From assembly GCF_020169515.1 (NCBI RefSeq), contig NZ_JAHMHW010000001.1, forward strand, positions 682,001 to 746,000: 64,000 nt of DNA, written 5' to 3'. The position numbers and the translations under genes are program-made. This DNA comes from Paenibacillus vietnamensis (GTDB lineage: Bacteria; Bacillota; Bacilli; Paenibacillales; Paenibacillaceae). Shown here one piece after another: positions 1 to 7,679 of this stretch. How positions within the stretch are numbered: the stretch's first letter is position 1; each line of letters starts with the position of its first letter. The notes below the pieces were generated by a model. It saw only the letters and a list, made by a program, of their open reading frames with translations. It was not told where the DNA came from and did not search any database.

Positions 1-11
1 AAAACTTCTCA

Positions 12-54
12 GACCAAAAAAGCCTGCCGGAATCAATGGATTCCTTGCAGGCTT
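12..54 (-). terminator. Rho-independent terminator of the LysM repeat gene
   Basis: A long hairpin pairs AAGCCTGC (20-27) with GCAGGCTT (47-54), with a second inner stem GGAATC/GATTCC around a 4-base loop. Read on the minus strand it is followed by a run of six T. It lies just past the stop of the LysM gene at 85, so it most likely ends that transcript. The plus strand also has a short T run, so it may work both ways. Confidence 0.8.
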
Positions 55-84
55 TTGCTGGATTCTTTTATCCTTACACTGTGT

Positions 85-726
85 TTAATACGGTTTTTTT
101 CCTTTAGAAGCGGGCATCGATTGTGCCGGATAAGCCTGGTTGGCCGATTGCGCCGGATAAGCCTGGTTAGCCGATTGCGCCGAATAAGCTTGGTTGGCCG
201 ATTGTGCCGGATAAGCCTGATTGGCCGATTGTGCCTGATAAGCTTGGTTGGCCGATTGCGCCGGATAAGCCTGGTTGGCCGATTGTACTTCACTTTCCAT
301 GTATGTTTTGTGGCAGTACATATCAGAGATGCGCGGGATCGAAACGGTTGTGCCTTGCTGAATTTGATATGGATTCGTGATATGCGGATTGGCTTCTTCC
401 AGAAATGCGCAAGGGATATTGTACATATGCGCGACTTTGTCTAACGTATCTCCGGCTTGCGCCTGGTGATGCGCATAATACATGTCGTTACGGTCTTCTT
501 CGCCATCCTCCCGGAAAAAAGGAAAGAAAAACGGCGAAAAGAAGAAGAACGGGAACAAGAAGCGGCGCGGAAAAAAAGGATGGGGAAACGGGCGGAAAGG
601 ACGCCGGAAGCCAGGTCCGCCAAAGCCAGGTCCGCCAAAGCCAGGGCCGCCGAAGCCAGGGCCGCCGAAGCCAGGTCCGCCAAAGCCGGGACCGCCAAAC
701 GGAGTAAACGCACGATTCATAAACAA
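85..726 (-). CDS. LysM-domain protein with two low-complexity repeat blocks, probable spore coat or wall protein
   Basis: The 213-residue product has three parts. Residues 10-39 are six copies of FGGPG, followed by a stretch very rich in Phe, Pro and Arg. Residues about 90-137 form a LysM fold (AGDTLDKVAHMYNIP, then an N-P-rich turn and GTTVSIP), which in known families binds peptidoglycan or related glycans. Residues 148-201 are six copies of QSANQAYxA, and the tail is Lys-rich. There is no signal peptide. A TTTGGAGGT ribosome site precedes the ATG. SafA-like coat morphogenesis proteins also use LysM, and a sigma-K-like promoter lies upstream, so a coat role is inferred. Function is not proven by sequence. 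Confidence 0.8.
   Translation of the reverse strand: MFMNRAFTPFGGPGFGGPGFGGPGFGGPGFGGPGFGGPGFRRPFRPFPHPFFPRRFLFPFFFFSPFFFPFFREDGEEDRNDMYYAHHQAQAGDTLDKVAHMYNIPCAFLEEANPHITNPYQIQQGTTVSIPRISDMYCHKTYMESEVQSANQAYPAQSANQAYQAQSANQAYPAQSANQAYSAQSANQAYPAQSANQAYPAQSMPASKGKKPY
124..285 (-). repeat. Six tandem 27-bp coding repeats (QSANQAYxA)
   Basis: Six in-frame 27-bp units encode residues 148-201 of the LysM protein. They differ mainly at the eighth codon (Pro, Gln or Ser) and by silent changes. The period is a multiple of three and there are no spacers, so this is a protein repeat that can expand or contract by slippage. Confidence 0.9.
610..699 (-). repeat. Six tandem 15-bp coding repeats (FGGPG)
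   Basis: Six 15-bp units encode residues 10-39 of the same LysM protein as FGGPG. Copies are nearly identical, with silent third-base changes. Gly/Pro/Phe-rich repeats of this kind are common in spore surface and other structural proteins. Confidence 0.9.
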
Positions 727-758
727 ACCTCCAAATTGTTAATGGTCATTTGACTATA

Positions 759-786
759 TAGCCTATGACAATGGCCCAAAAGTGTT
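759..786 (-). promoter_or_regulatory. Candidate sigma-K-type promoter of the LysM gene
   Basis: On the minus strand, CATAGGCTA (759-767) matches the sigma-K -10 pattern CATAnnnTA exactly. AACA (783-786) lies 15 bases upstream and fits the short -35 pattern mACm. The predicted start of transcription leaves a leader of about 25 bases with the ribosome site. The motif is short, so chance matches are possible. Confidence 0.5.
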
Positions 787-792
787 CTTTTG

Positions 793-809
793 AGCCCAAA
801 ATTTGGGCT
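793..809 (-). terminator. Short perfect stem-loop after the CBO0543-like gene
   Basis: AGCCCAAA and TTTGGGCT pair perfectly around one base, only 3 bases beyond the stop codon of the gene ending at 813. There is no T run after it on the minus strand, so it may be a weak terminator or a 3'-end stabilising stem. It also sits just upstream of the LysM promoter. Confidence 0.4.
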
Positions 810-812
810 TGT

Positions 813-1346
813 TCATGAGCCGTACGGGCCTGCGCCGGCGGAAGCGTCTGTGTGCTTCAGGATCCGGAAACGCTGCTGCAAAAGCCGGTAAATAAGCAAG
901 TAGAGGCTGATGACGAACAAATAAACCGGCAGCGAATACACCGTCGTCCAGCCCTTATAATTGAATACATGTGCCTGGGCAGCCAGCCATTCGAACCCTA
1001 ACGCGAGCAAGGAGCAGATCAGCACATAGAGGGCGGCGCCAGTCCCGCGAATATGAAACTTATCGTAAATATACAAAGCCAGATAACCGAACGGCGGATA
1101 CAGCAGCCACAAAATAAAGTCGAACAGATCGAATTTTGGCGTATCGGTAATATCATACAAGTCATAAGGAGGGGTAGCGATAATAAAATCCGCTGCCTTG
1201 GCAATGACGTCGCTGAGCAGAAGCATAACGGCGGTAATGACAGCCGGAAACCGCCGGGGCAGCAAAAAAACTGCTGTATAGGCCGCGGCCATGAACAGGA
1301 CGATAAACCATTCGTTGGCATCGAATTTCTCCGGCAGCGGCATCAT
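813..1346 (-). CDS. Small multi-pass membrane protein, CBO0543-like
   Basis: The 177-residue product is almost all hydrophobic helices, about five, with loops containing PKFDLFDF, YPPFGYL, YIYDKFHIRG and HVFNYKGWTT. These short motifs fit the uncharacterised CBO0543 family seen in spore-forming Bacillota. I placed the start at the ATG at 1346, because it overlaps the upstream stop as ATGA, a sign of translational coupling; the open frame continues upstream only as read-through of the neighbour. It is the last of three co-directional genes. Biochemical function is unknown. Confidence 0.6.
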   Translation of the reverse strand: MMPLPEKFDANEWFIVLFMAAAYTAVFLLPRRFPAVITAVMLLLSDVIAKAADFIIATPPYDLYDITDTPKFDLFDFILWLLYPPFGYLALYIYDKFHIRGTGAALYVLICSLLALGFEWLAAQAHVFNYKGWTTVYSLPVYLFVISLYLLIYRLLQQRFRILKHTDASAGAGPYGS

Positions 1347-1816
1347 GCTCTCAAATCCTTTTTGATAAGATGTCGAATAAAGCCCTTCAAACAAAAAACG
1401 GCGATCAGAAGCAGCGACCAAGCCGTAACGGACCACCACGGCTTCCACGGGGCACGATGATGGAAAATCTGCAGCCAGTCGGCTGCGAATTCCACGGTTG
1501 TCAGCAGCGCGATGAATAGTGCGGACAAAATCAGCTTTGCTTGAAATGATTTGACGGAATATACAAGCTCGATGCACCAGGTAACAAGCAGCGGAATCAG
1601 CACGATTCGATACACGTAGGACGCCCAGACAAGATCAAGTCGCATGCTCATGTCGATAAGCCGAAGATTGGTAATGAGAATAAGCATGTAATCCCCGAAT
1701 AAAAGCACAACGCCCATCCAGCAAAACATGCTCTCGAATAGCAGAAGCTGTTTATTCTTCATGACATAAAAACCGAGAAGTATCCAGCAGGTTATTAATA
1801 TTGCAGTTAATGCCAT
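1343..1816 (-). CDS. Small multi-pass membrane protein of unknown function
   Basis: The 157-residue product has about five hydrophobic helices and an Arg/Lys-rich C-terminal tail, so it should lie in the cytoplasmic membrane. I do not recognise a named family with confidence; it may be a divergent relative of its downstream CBO0543-like neighbour, since both have a similar size and a conserved Trp-rich region (HHRAPWKPWWSV). A GGAAAAGGA site precedes the ATG. It follows the DUF3231 gene by 48 bases and overlaps the next gene by 4, which suggests one transcript and linked function. Confidence 0.6.
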   Translation of the reverse strand: MALTAILITCWILLGFYVMKNKQLLLFESMFCWMGVVLLFGDYMLILITNLRLIDMSMRLDLVWASYVYRIVLIPLLVTWCIELVYSVKSFQAKLILSALFIALLTTVEFAADWLQIFHHRAPWKPWWSVTAWSLLLIAVFCLKGFIRHLIKKDLRA

Positions 1817-1864
1817 AGTTTTGTCCTTTTCCGCGATTCGAATTAATCCGGCGTGTCGGCCTTA

Positions 1865-2878
1865 TTACCTTGTGGTCAACTCTTTGCGGTTCAACGCTTG
1901 GGGAGGCTCCTCCAGCCATCCGTGTTCAATCATTAATTTCGCGCCATCCTCCGCATATCTGGCGATTTCAGCCGCGAGTCTCACATAATTCATTGCAACG
2001 TCCTTGCGGGGGCTTGCAGAAGCGGCTACACCGTAATTTCCTGTTCCGGCGGCTACCAGAACCGAGACATGGAAGAGGATTAGCTTGTCCGAAAACGGAG
2101 GTTCGACCGAATCTGTTACATCCGTCGCCCAGGTCATCGGAACGGGTAGATTATCGTCCTTGAGCGTTTTATCGAAATATTCAATGTGCTTTCTTGAGAT
2201 TTCGACTCCGCGAGTAATGTATTTGCGGATTTCATTCGATCGGACAACCTGGCTAAAGCCAAGCAGCAGAGCTTCGCCCAGACTGTTCGTCTGCGAATTC
2301 TCGAATAAATGCGCGATTTCGATTGAAGTGAGAGGACGCTTTTCGCCAAAGCCGAAGAAACCGCCTGACAGGAAGCTTTTGCTTTCCACAAAATCGATAT
2401 GATTCGGCACTGAAATATATGGAGGGCGGATGTAAAGCCCCTTTGATTGCAATAAACTTGTGACCTTTTGATCCAAAGCTACGGTTCGCGTTAATGCCTC
2501 ATGAAAAAAGGCTCTTATATCGGAGCGGGAGCACATGCTAAAGGCCAGGGAATAGGTGGCAAGGCCGACCTTTGACATGTTTTTTAAATAATACAAATAG
2601 AAATGATCGGAATACAATCGTTTGGCATTCCGATTAACATCGTCATCTGTAAACCCTTGCGGGACCGGAAAGTTTTCGTCCTCAAAAATCGAGGTCAGCT
2701 TGCGGATATGCTGCTCCGAAATGTCGAAAGCATATTCAATGGCCGGCTTGATTTGCGTATCTTCCACTATATTCAAAAAATAACTTAATACGCAGCTCGA
2801 AAACGTATCGTTTATATACGTAGTCCACAGCCCGCCGATCTCGGATGCCGTCAAGCAGATGTGATGTTGGGATTTCAT
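1865..2878 (-). CDS. DUF3231 family protein
   Basis: The 337-residue product appears to be two copies of one helical domain (about residues 5-165 and 175-330). Each starts with a Leu-Thr/Ser-x-x-E-I pattern and has an acidic helix ending in a D-D/E-N-L/F-P-V-P motif (EDENFPVP and KDDNLPVP). This matches the layout of DUF3231 proteins, which are widespread in Bacillus and Paenibacillus and have a ferritin-like all-helical prediction but no known reaction. An AGGAGAG site lies upstream. It leads a three-gene set with two membrane proteins and is divergent from the GH18 gene. Confidence 0.75.
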   Translation of the reverse strand: MKSQHHICLTASEIGGLWTTYINDTFSSCVLSYFLNIVEDTQIKPAIEYAFDISEQHIRKLTSIFEDENFPVPQGFTDDDVNRNAKRLYSDHFYLYYLKNMSKVGLATYSLAFSMCSRSDIRAFFHEALTRTVALDQKVTSLLQSKGLYIRPPYISVPNHIDFVESKSFLSGGFFGFGEKRPLTSIEIAHLFENSQTNSLGEALLLGFSQVVRSNEIRKYITRGVEISRKHIEYFDKTLKDDNLPVPMTWATDVTDSVEPPFSDKLILFHVSVLVAAGTGNYGVAASASPRKDVAMNYVRLAAEIARYAEDGAKLMIEHGWLEEPPQALNRKELTTR

Positions 2879-2948
2879 CGGGACTCAGCTCTCCTGACTT
2901 TTTAATTTAACTTTGTTTTATCCTTGAAGCCTGCAGGTTATTCATTGG

Positions 2949-2975
2949 ATAGGAATGGGTTCATTCCCATAATTA
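2949..2975 (+). promoter_or_regulatory. Weak sigma-E-like promoter before the GH18 gene
   Basis: ATA (2949-2951) is followed after 16 bases by CATAATTA (2968-2975), which partly matches the sigma-E pattern ATA-N16/18-CATACAnT. The -10 match is only half convincing. If used, transcription starts near 2983, which rules out translation from the earliest in-frame TTG at 2924. Confidence 0.3.
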
Positions 2976-3046
2976 TTTTCTTTCTAAGAGATTGGGTTCG
3001 ATTTACAATGACTCTCGTAAACTATGAAAACGAGAGGATCCTTCAT

Positions 3047-4297
3047 TTGAAAATCGTAAGTCGGCTTATTCTTTTAAATATGATAGGTTTAGCCGTTATG
3101 TGGGCGGGAGGCGCGGAAATGGCGTCTGCCTTTGGCACCATTCTCTATAACGGCAAGCCGCTGCAAACCGCAAGTTATGTGACCGTTGTAAGCGTAACGA
3201 AAGCTGCCGCGGAGGTGCGCGCCGGAACGGCCGTTCAATCCGTGAAACTGGCGGTATTAAAGCGAGGGGACGAATATCCGCTTATTGCGGAATCGAAATA
3301 TCATTACCGGATTCAATTGCTGGGCGGCAAACAAGGGTGGATATCAAAAGCCTCCGTATCCGTACGAAAAGCCGCCCGTTATGTGGCGGGCTGGAACTAT
3401 GCTGGAGGAACGGATCAATTTATAAAAGACAGTAACAAAGCGGCGCTTGATATCGTGATTCCGCGATGGTATAAGTTAAGCCTCAATGGGCTTGTAACGG
3501 CTTCGCCCGACAAAAGATATGTCGATTGGGCTCACTCGAAGGGTAAAAAGGTATGGGCGATGCTGGGCAACGGTTTCGACCCCGAGCTTACGGACCGGAT
3601 TCTGTCCTCATCCGCCAATCGTACAGCCGTCGTCGGCAAAATAAAGAGTTCATTGCTTGCGAACGGAATCGACGGGATCAATGTGGATTTCGAGAACATG
3701 AAGATGGAAAACCGCGAGCAGTTCGTCGCCTTTATTCGCGAATTAAAAACGGCTTTATCCGTCAAAGGCAAGCTCGTTACCGTCGATGTGACGAGAGAAA
3801 ATCCGGATCCGTTCTGGTCCGGGAGCTATAATCGGGCAGGTATCGGCAAAGCTGCGGATTACGTGATTATGATGGGCTATGACGAATATTATGGGGGACG
3901 CGGCGAAGCAGGCTCCGTCTCGTCTTTGCCATGGGCGGAAGAAGGGCTGCGCTTATTGCTTAAGGATGTGCCCGCCCATAAAGTACTGCTTGGCGTTCCG
4001 TTTTATACGAGAGAGTGGACGGAGCCTGCCGGCGGCGGCAGAGCCGTATCCGAGGAAGTTTCCGCTAAAGAGATCGACGGATGGCTCTCCGCCCATAGGC
4101 TAACCAAAAGATGGGATCCGGCTGCCCGTCAATTTTACGCGGAGTATACCGACAGCAAAGGCCGGCACCGGCTGTGGGTTGAAGATCGAACATCGATGGC
4201 CGGACGCTGGAGCCTTGTCTCCAAATACCGGATCGGCGGTGTGGTCGCCTGGGCGATCGGTCAGGAGCCGGCCAATATGTGGAGTGTATTTAAATAA
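3047..4297 (+). CDS. Glycoside hydrolase family 18 protein with N-terminal SH3-like domain, probable spore cortex or wall hydrolase
   Basis: I chose the TTG at 3047: a GAGAGGA site lies 8 bases upstream, and the product (416 residues) then starts with a clean signal peptide (MKIVSRLILLNMIGLAVMWA). Longer starts at 2924 (TTG) and 3008 (ATG) have poor ribosome sites. Residues about 30-110 resemble a bacterial SH3 domain, and the rest is a GH18 barrel. DGINVDFE carries the likely catalytic Glu216. Related spore enzymes (YaaH, YdhD) usually pair GH18 with wall-binding domains and act on cortex peptidoglycan. The substrate here is inferred, not shown. Confidence 0.8.
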   Translation: MKIVSRLILLNMIGLAVMWAGGAEMASAFGTILYNGKPLQTASYVTVVSVTKAAAEVRAGTAVQSVKLAVLKRGDEYPLIAESKYHYRIQLLGGKQGWISKASVSVRKAARYVAGWNYAGGTDQFIKDSNKAALDIVIPRWYKLSLNGLVTASPDKRYVDWAHSKGKKVWAMLGNGFDPELTDRILSSSANRTAVVGKIKSSLLANGIDGINVDFENMKMENREQFVAFIRELKTALSVKGKLVTVDVTRENPDPFWSGSYNRAGIGKAADYVIMMGYDEYYGGRGEAGSVSSLPWAEEGLRLLLKDVPAHKVLLGVPFYTREWTEPAGGGRAVSEEVSAKEIDGWLSAHRLTKRWDPAARQFYAEYTDSKGRHRLWVEDRTSMAGRWSLVSKYRIGGVVAWAIGQEPANMWSVFK

Positions 4298-4321
4298 CCA
4301 AAGCAAGAATGAACCTCTGAA

Positions 4322-4353
4322 CAAAAAAAGAAGGCCCGTCGCACGAGCCTTCT
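4322..4353 (-). terminator. Terminator of the YjcZ-like gene
   Basis: AGAAGGC (4329-4335) pairs with GCCTTCT (4347-4353), and on the minus strand the stem is followed by seven T. It lies between the convergent GH18 and YjcZ-like genes and is oriented best for the latter, though it may also stop GH18 transcripts. Confidence 0.8.
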
Positions 4354-4401
4354 AAAGCGGGGAGGTTCTATAAGATAAATTTAGTTGATCCGTCAGCGGA
4401 A

Positions 4402-4593
4402 TTAGTAGCCTTTGGGGTAGCCGGTGCCGACTCCGCCGACGTTGCCGCAATAGCCTTGGTTTACGCCGGCAACGTTGCCGCCGTAGCCCTTGAAGAAACC
4501 GCAGCTGCAAGCGATGATGACAAGCAGGATGAACAGAACCAGAATGACGCCGATATTATTGTTAACGCCGCCCACATGACCTACATTACCCAT
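4402..4593 (-). CDS. YjcZ-like small sporulation membrane peptide
   Basis: This 63-residue peptide has one central hydrophobic helix (IGVILVLFILLVIIACSC) flanked by Gly/Asn-rich tails (GNVGGV repeats, GYPKGY end). That arrangement is typical of the tiny YjcZ/YhjA-type peptides found in many copies in spore formers and made during sporulation. A GGAGGTG site stands 8 bases before the ATG. A CATACCTTA box at 4626-4634 on the minus strand resembles a sigma-E or sigma-K -10 at the right distance, but no matching -35 is present. Molecular role unknown. Confidence 0.75.
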   Translation of the reverse strand: MGNVGHVGGVNNNIGVILVLFILLVIIACSCGFFKGYGGNVAGVNQGYCGNVGGVGTGYPKGY

Positions 4594-4694
4594 TAAACAT
4601 GCACCTCCAGTGTTTGAGTACTTTGTAAGGTATGCGCCTTACGGGCACATTGATTGGGTGTTTATACCCTAATGATAAGAGCCTAATAGTAAAC

Positions 4695-4740
4695 AAAGAC
4701 GAGCAGAATTCCCGCTAATGTCGGGAAGAATCTAGTCTTT
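4695..4740 (-). terminator. Interrupted long hairpin after the DUF2905 gene
   Basis: An inner stem TTCCCG/CGGGAA with a 7-base loop is enclosed by partial AGAA/TTCT pairing and an outer AAAGAC/GTCTTT stem. It lies between the DUF2905 stop (4786) and the YjcZ-like start (4593), so it may end the gerAB-DUF2905 transcript. The lack of a clear T run on the minus strand keeps confidence low. Confidence 0.4.
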
Positions 4741-4785
4741 TGTCGGTTCAGACGGAACGTCCCGGACATCATCCTGTTTCGTCAT

Positions 4786-5007
4786 TTATTTCATGAACAG
4801 TCTCGCAATGTATGCGAGCAGTGACAGCACGACGCTGATAACGATACATGTCACAATGGGAAAATAAAATTTTACGTTCCCTTTCTCAATCGCGATATCC
4901 CCCGGCAGTCGGCCCAGATTTATAAACTTTCCTAAGCCCGCCCAAATGAAGCCAATAACGATTAAAGCGATACCGCCTAATATAAGCAATTTTGGAATCG
5001 TATTCAT
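4786..5007 (-). CDS. DUF2905 family small membrane protein
   Basis: The 73-residue product has two hydrophobic helices (LLILGGIALIVIGFIWAGLG and FPIVTCIVISVVLSLLAYI) joined by a loop with the family-typical LGRLPGDIAIEKGNVKFYFP. That loop is the hallmark of DUF2905, a widespread family of unknown function. I set the start at the ATG at 5007, which has AAGGAGGCG 6 bases upstream; the frame extends nine codons further without a site. It follows the gerAB-like gene by 58 bases on the same strand. Confidence 0.8.
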   Translation of the reverse strand: MNTIPKLLILGGIALIVIGFIWAGLGKFINLGRLPGDIAIEKGNVKFYFPIVTCIVISVVLSLLAYIARLFMK

Positions 5008-5065
5008 GTAATTCGCCTCCTTGTTGATTTGCACTCCTGATTATAAACACTGGCTCCTTAAGGTT

Positions 5066-6175
5066 TTACCGTACTAATTTACTCCTTTTTTTGAATGAGG
5101 CAATGATCGTGATTAGCAACATTGGAATTAGAAAGGCTATAGCCCCCCACAGAGGATAGATCGTGAAAATCATATTTTCCCACTCCGCTGCTCCATCAAA
5201 CGACACAAGTCCAAGCAGAAATCCGATCAGTCCCAAAGGCATGATGAATGTGCGATAGTCTTTAAATTTGAATAATTGGGTTAAATACAGGCTCAACACA
5301 TAAAGAATAATCGTTGTTTTCATATAAGCCCACATAATAATCGCCATGCTATAAATGGACTCGATCCTTTGAATGATTTCCTGAATATCAATACTGCGTG
5401 CTAAATTGTAGATTAAATAGGGCCTAACACCTGCAAACGTACCGAAAACCATGATGCCGCACAGAGTTGGTATCACAAGGATTACAACATTCAGAACCAG
5501 AGATAAGCTCATCGCCCGTGACACTTGTTTGAATGAACTTTTGTTTGCAAAAGGGAGCAGCATAGAAAATATAAAAATTTCAACATAAGGAAAACCGAAT
5601 GTTAAATAGGCGCCATGGAAAACCGGTTTGATTCCTTTCGGCAAGATTGGCAGCAGCTCAATTGGATGATAATTCGGTATTGCTAATAAAATCACAAGCA
5701 TAAGACAAAAAGTACAATAGAAGAGAATCAGCGTAAACATTCTTGCCATGACCTCAATTCCGGCTCTAGCCGTCACCGTAGCTACGGCGAAAAGCAAAAA
5801 AGTAAAAGAATACAAAGGTGTATCCTTCATCATGGAGGTAACGAGGAAGACGCCTACGTTTACGATGACAACCGACTGTAATTGGAGCATAAAGGGTAAG
5901 ATCAACACGGAGCAGGCTGCGGTAAGTCCAATCCCGATTAATTGATTGCTGTATTCCACGAATGTCATGGATGGAAATTTGCGGTGTAAATAAAGAACAC
6001 AAGATAAGATGAGGAAACCGATCAAAGCTGACAACAGAAGAGAGATCCATCCGGCATTGAGCGCTCGGCTGGTAAGCGGGCCGGGGATTTTGTTTATGGC
6101 AGAGCCGGTCATAAAAGTGAAGAAGAGAATGCCTAATTGGAGGTGACTTATAGTTTGTTTTTCGATGATAGCCAC
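5066..6175 (-). CDS. GerAB-type spore germination permease (orphan)
   Basis: The product has about ten membrane helices and the amino-acid-permease-like layout of GerAB/YndE proteins, which sit in the inner spore membrane and sense germinants together with GerA and GerC subunits. IEKQTISHLQLG near the N-terminus and the GxxxNKIPGPLTSRAL region fit the family. I prefer a GTG start at 6175 (369 residues) because AAGGGAT lies 6 bases upstream; an ATG at 6214 would add 13 residues without a site. No gerA- or gerC-like gene is adjacent, so its partners must lie elsewhere. Confidence 0.85.
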   Translation of the reverse strand: MAIIEKQTISHLQLGILFFTFMTGSAINKIPGPLTSRALNAGWISLLLSALIGFLILSCVLYLHRKFPSMTFVEYSNQLIGIGLTAACSVLILPFMLQLQSVVIVNVGVFLVTSMMKDTPLYSFTFLLFAVATVTARAGIEVMARMFTLILFYCTFCLMLVILLAIPNYHPIELLPILPKGIKPVFHGAYLTFGFPYVEIFIFSMLLPFANKSSFKQVSRAMSLSLVLNVVILVIPTLCGIMVFGTFAGVRPYLIYNLARSIDIQEIIQRIESIYSMAIIMWAYMKTTIILYVLSLYLTQLFKFKDYRTFIMPLGLIGFLLGLVSFDGAAEWENMIFTIYPLWGAIAFLIPMLLITIIASFKKRSKLVR

Positions 6176-6583
6176 ATCCAATCCCTTAGAATTAAGAACT
6201 AACATCACATACATAAAGCAGTATTTTTTATTCTCACCAATTATATTTGAATTAAATCACCGGCTTTTGGATGAAACAACCATGTTAAAACCATTGCCGC
6301 ATCAGGCTTTACACAAAAAAATCGGGCGCCCCTTTCGGGACGCCCTTTTCATGGGAGAGGAGAAACCGGACGAAGAGCTTATGGGGAAACGTAAGTCTTC
6401 TCCGCGGTTGTCTACGGCATCTCGCGACGCCGATGACATTATCTTGTCCGCGTGGAGGGAAAATATACATAAGCGAAAAAAATAATTATTTTCGGACGTA
6501 CAGGATGCTTGGTTATGCTTTCTTCGGTGCGGGTTTCTATGGTACGATAGGCGAGAAATGTGTGAGAAAGGGGGCAATTTGCA
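6176..6583. other. 408-bp intergenic region between gerAB and rsmD
   Basis: Divergent promoters are expected here, but I find no convincing pair. It holds a rho-independent terminator (6324-6349) with no obvious gene feeding it, and an AT-rich near-palindrome around 6475-6495. A plus-strand frame could encode a charged 44-residue peptide from the ATG at 6352, but it lacks a ribosome site and I do not call it. Confidence 0.5.
6324..6349 (+). terminator. Orphan rho-independent terminator
   Basis: GGGCG-C-CCC and GGG-A-CGCCC pair around TTTC, with four T after the stem on the plus strand and seven T on the minus strand. It is a good terminator in both directions, yet it lies more than 200 bases from either neighbouring gene start and no coding gene ends here. 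Confidence 0.7.
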
Positions 6584-7177
6584 ATGAGAGTCATTGCGGG
6601 CGAGGCTAAAGGCCGAACGCTTAAGGCTGTTCCCGGCACGAATACGAGGCCGACAACGGATAAGGTTAAGGAAGCGATATTTAGCATGATCGGGCCTTTT
6701 TTCGATGGGGGGATGGCGCTGGATCTATTCGCGGGAACAGGCGGGCTCGGCATCGAGGCTTGGAGCCGCGGCGCGGAGAGAACGGTTTTTGTTGACCGGG
6801 AGAAAGCCAGCATCGATATTATCCGTCAAAATGCCGAAGCGGCGAGAATGGGGAGCGCTGCGGAAATATACCGGAACGATGCGGAGCGTGCATTGAAAGC
6901 GCTAGCGAAGCGGGGACAGCGGTTCCGGCTTGTTTTTCTTGATCCCCCCTATAAGATGGTTACGATGGACTCACTGATGGAGCAGCTCGCGGAGCTGGGC
7001 TTGCTCGAGACAGAGGCCATTATTGTGGTGGAGCACGACGCCGGGCATTCTTACCCCGAGCGGCAGGGCCGCTTCAACCAGTTCAAGCATGCCAAATACG
7101 GCGATACCGCCGTATCCATATACAAATACGACAGCGATGACAGCCATGACGGGAGTGCAGCAAATGTCAACGAGTAA
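6584..7177 (+). CDS. rsmD: 16S rRNA (guanine-966-N2) methyltransferase
   Basis: The 197-residue product starts with [18 protein letters not shown] and [14 protein letters not shown], characteristic of RsmD. It has the SAM-binding [18 protein letters not shown] and the catalytic DPPY motif (LVFLDPPYK) of N2/N6 methyltransferases. RsmD methylates G966 of 16S rRNA in the assembled small subunit. Length is normal. A run AGAAAGGGGG lies before the ATG. It overlaps coaD by 14 bases, the usual pairing of these genes in Bacillota. Confidence 0.95.
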   Translation: MRVIAGEAKGRTLKAVPGTNTRPTTDKVKEAIFSMIGPFFDGGMALDLFAGTGGLGIEAWSRGAERTVFVDREKASIDIIRQNAEAARMGSAAEIYRNDAERALKALAKRGQRFRLVFLDPPYKMVTMDSLMEQLAELGLLETEAIIVVEHDAGHSYPERQGRFNQFKHAKYGDTAVSIYKYDSDDSHDGSAANVNE

Positions 7178-7679
7178 ACAAGAGCGGGTTGCGGTATATC
7201 CGGGCACCTTTGATCCGGTTACATACGGCCATTTGGATATTATCCGCAGATCCGCCAAGCAATTCGACAGGCTGATCGTAGCCGTGCTTAACAATACGAG
7301 CAAAAATCCTCTATACACGGTAGAGGAGCGCAAGGAGCTGCTTACAGAGGTTACGCAGGATATCCCGAACGTGGAAATTGACAGCTTCAGGGATTTGCTT
7401 GTGCGCTTCATGAAATCGAAGCAAGCGAACGTCATCATTAGAGGGATCCGATCGGTCACCGATTTTGAATACGAGCTGCAGCTCGCTTCAACCAATCATT
7501 TGCTTGATAACGAAATCGATACGATGTTCATGATGACGAATCCGAAATATTCCTATTTAAGCTCCAGCATCGTCAAAGAGATTGCCCAGTTTGAAGGCGA
7601 GGTGCGCGAGCTCGTGCCTCCTGTCGTGGAAAAGAGGCTGCGGGAGAAGTATAAGGCTAAAGCGGCGGGACGTGACTAG
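7164..7679 (+). CDS. coaD: Phosphopantetheine adenylyltransferase
   Basis: CoaD transfers AMP from ATP to 4'-phosphopantetheine, the fourth step of coenzyme A synthesis. The 171-residue product has the nucleotidyltransferase signature [12 protein letters not shown] (His23), the [14 protein letters not shown] substrate loop, and [11 protein letters not shown], equivalent to the ISSTxxR region. I chose the ATG at 7164, inside the end of rsmD, since a GGGAGTG site precedes it and the longer frame is only rsmD in another frame. It overlaps the convergent ylbJ by 4 bases at the stop codons. Confidence 0.95.
   Translation: MSTSKQERVAVYPGTFDPVTYGHLDIIRRSAKQFDRLIVAVLNNTSKNPLYTVEERKELLTEVTQDIPNVEIDSFRDLLVRFMKSKQANVIIRGIRSVTDFEYELQLASTNHLLDNEIDTMFMMTNPKYSYLSSSIVKEIAQFEGEVRELVPPVVEKRLREKYKAKAAGRD

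Noticed and set aside
124..285. CRISPR-like regular repeats
   Set aside because: The 27-bp units are directly adjacent, in frame and contain no spacers; they encode QSANQAYxA.
55..753. Several plus-strand open frames opposite the LysM gene
   Set aside because: They are mirror images of the coding repeats (Arg/Ser/Leu- or Pro/Lys/Gly-only products), with no ribosome sites or known domains.
4626..4634. Sigma-K -10 (CATACCTTA) before the YjcZ-like gene as a full promoter
   Set aside because: No matching -35 is found at 15-17 bases; noted only in the gene entry.
6165..6485. 106-residue plus-strand frame between gerAB and rsmD
   Set aside because: It overlaps the gerAB start, runs through a strong terminator and lacks a ribosome site or recognisable domain.
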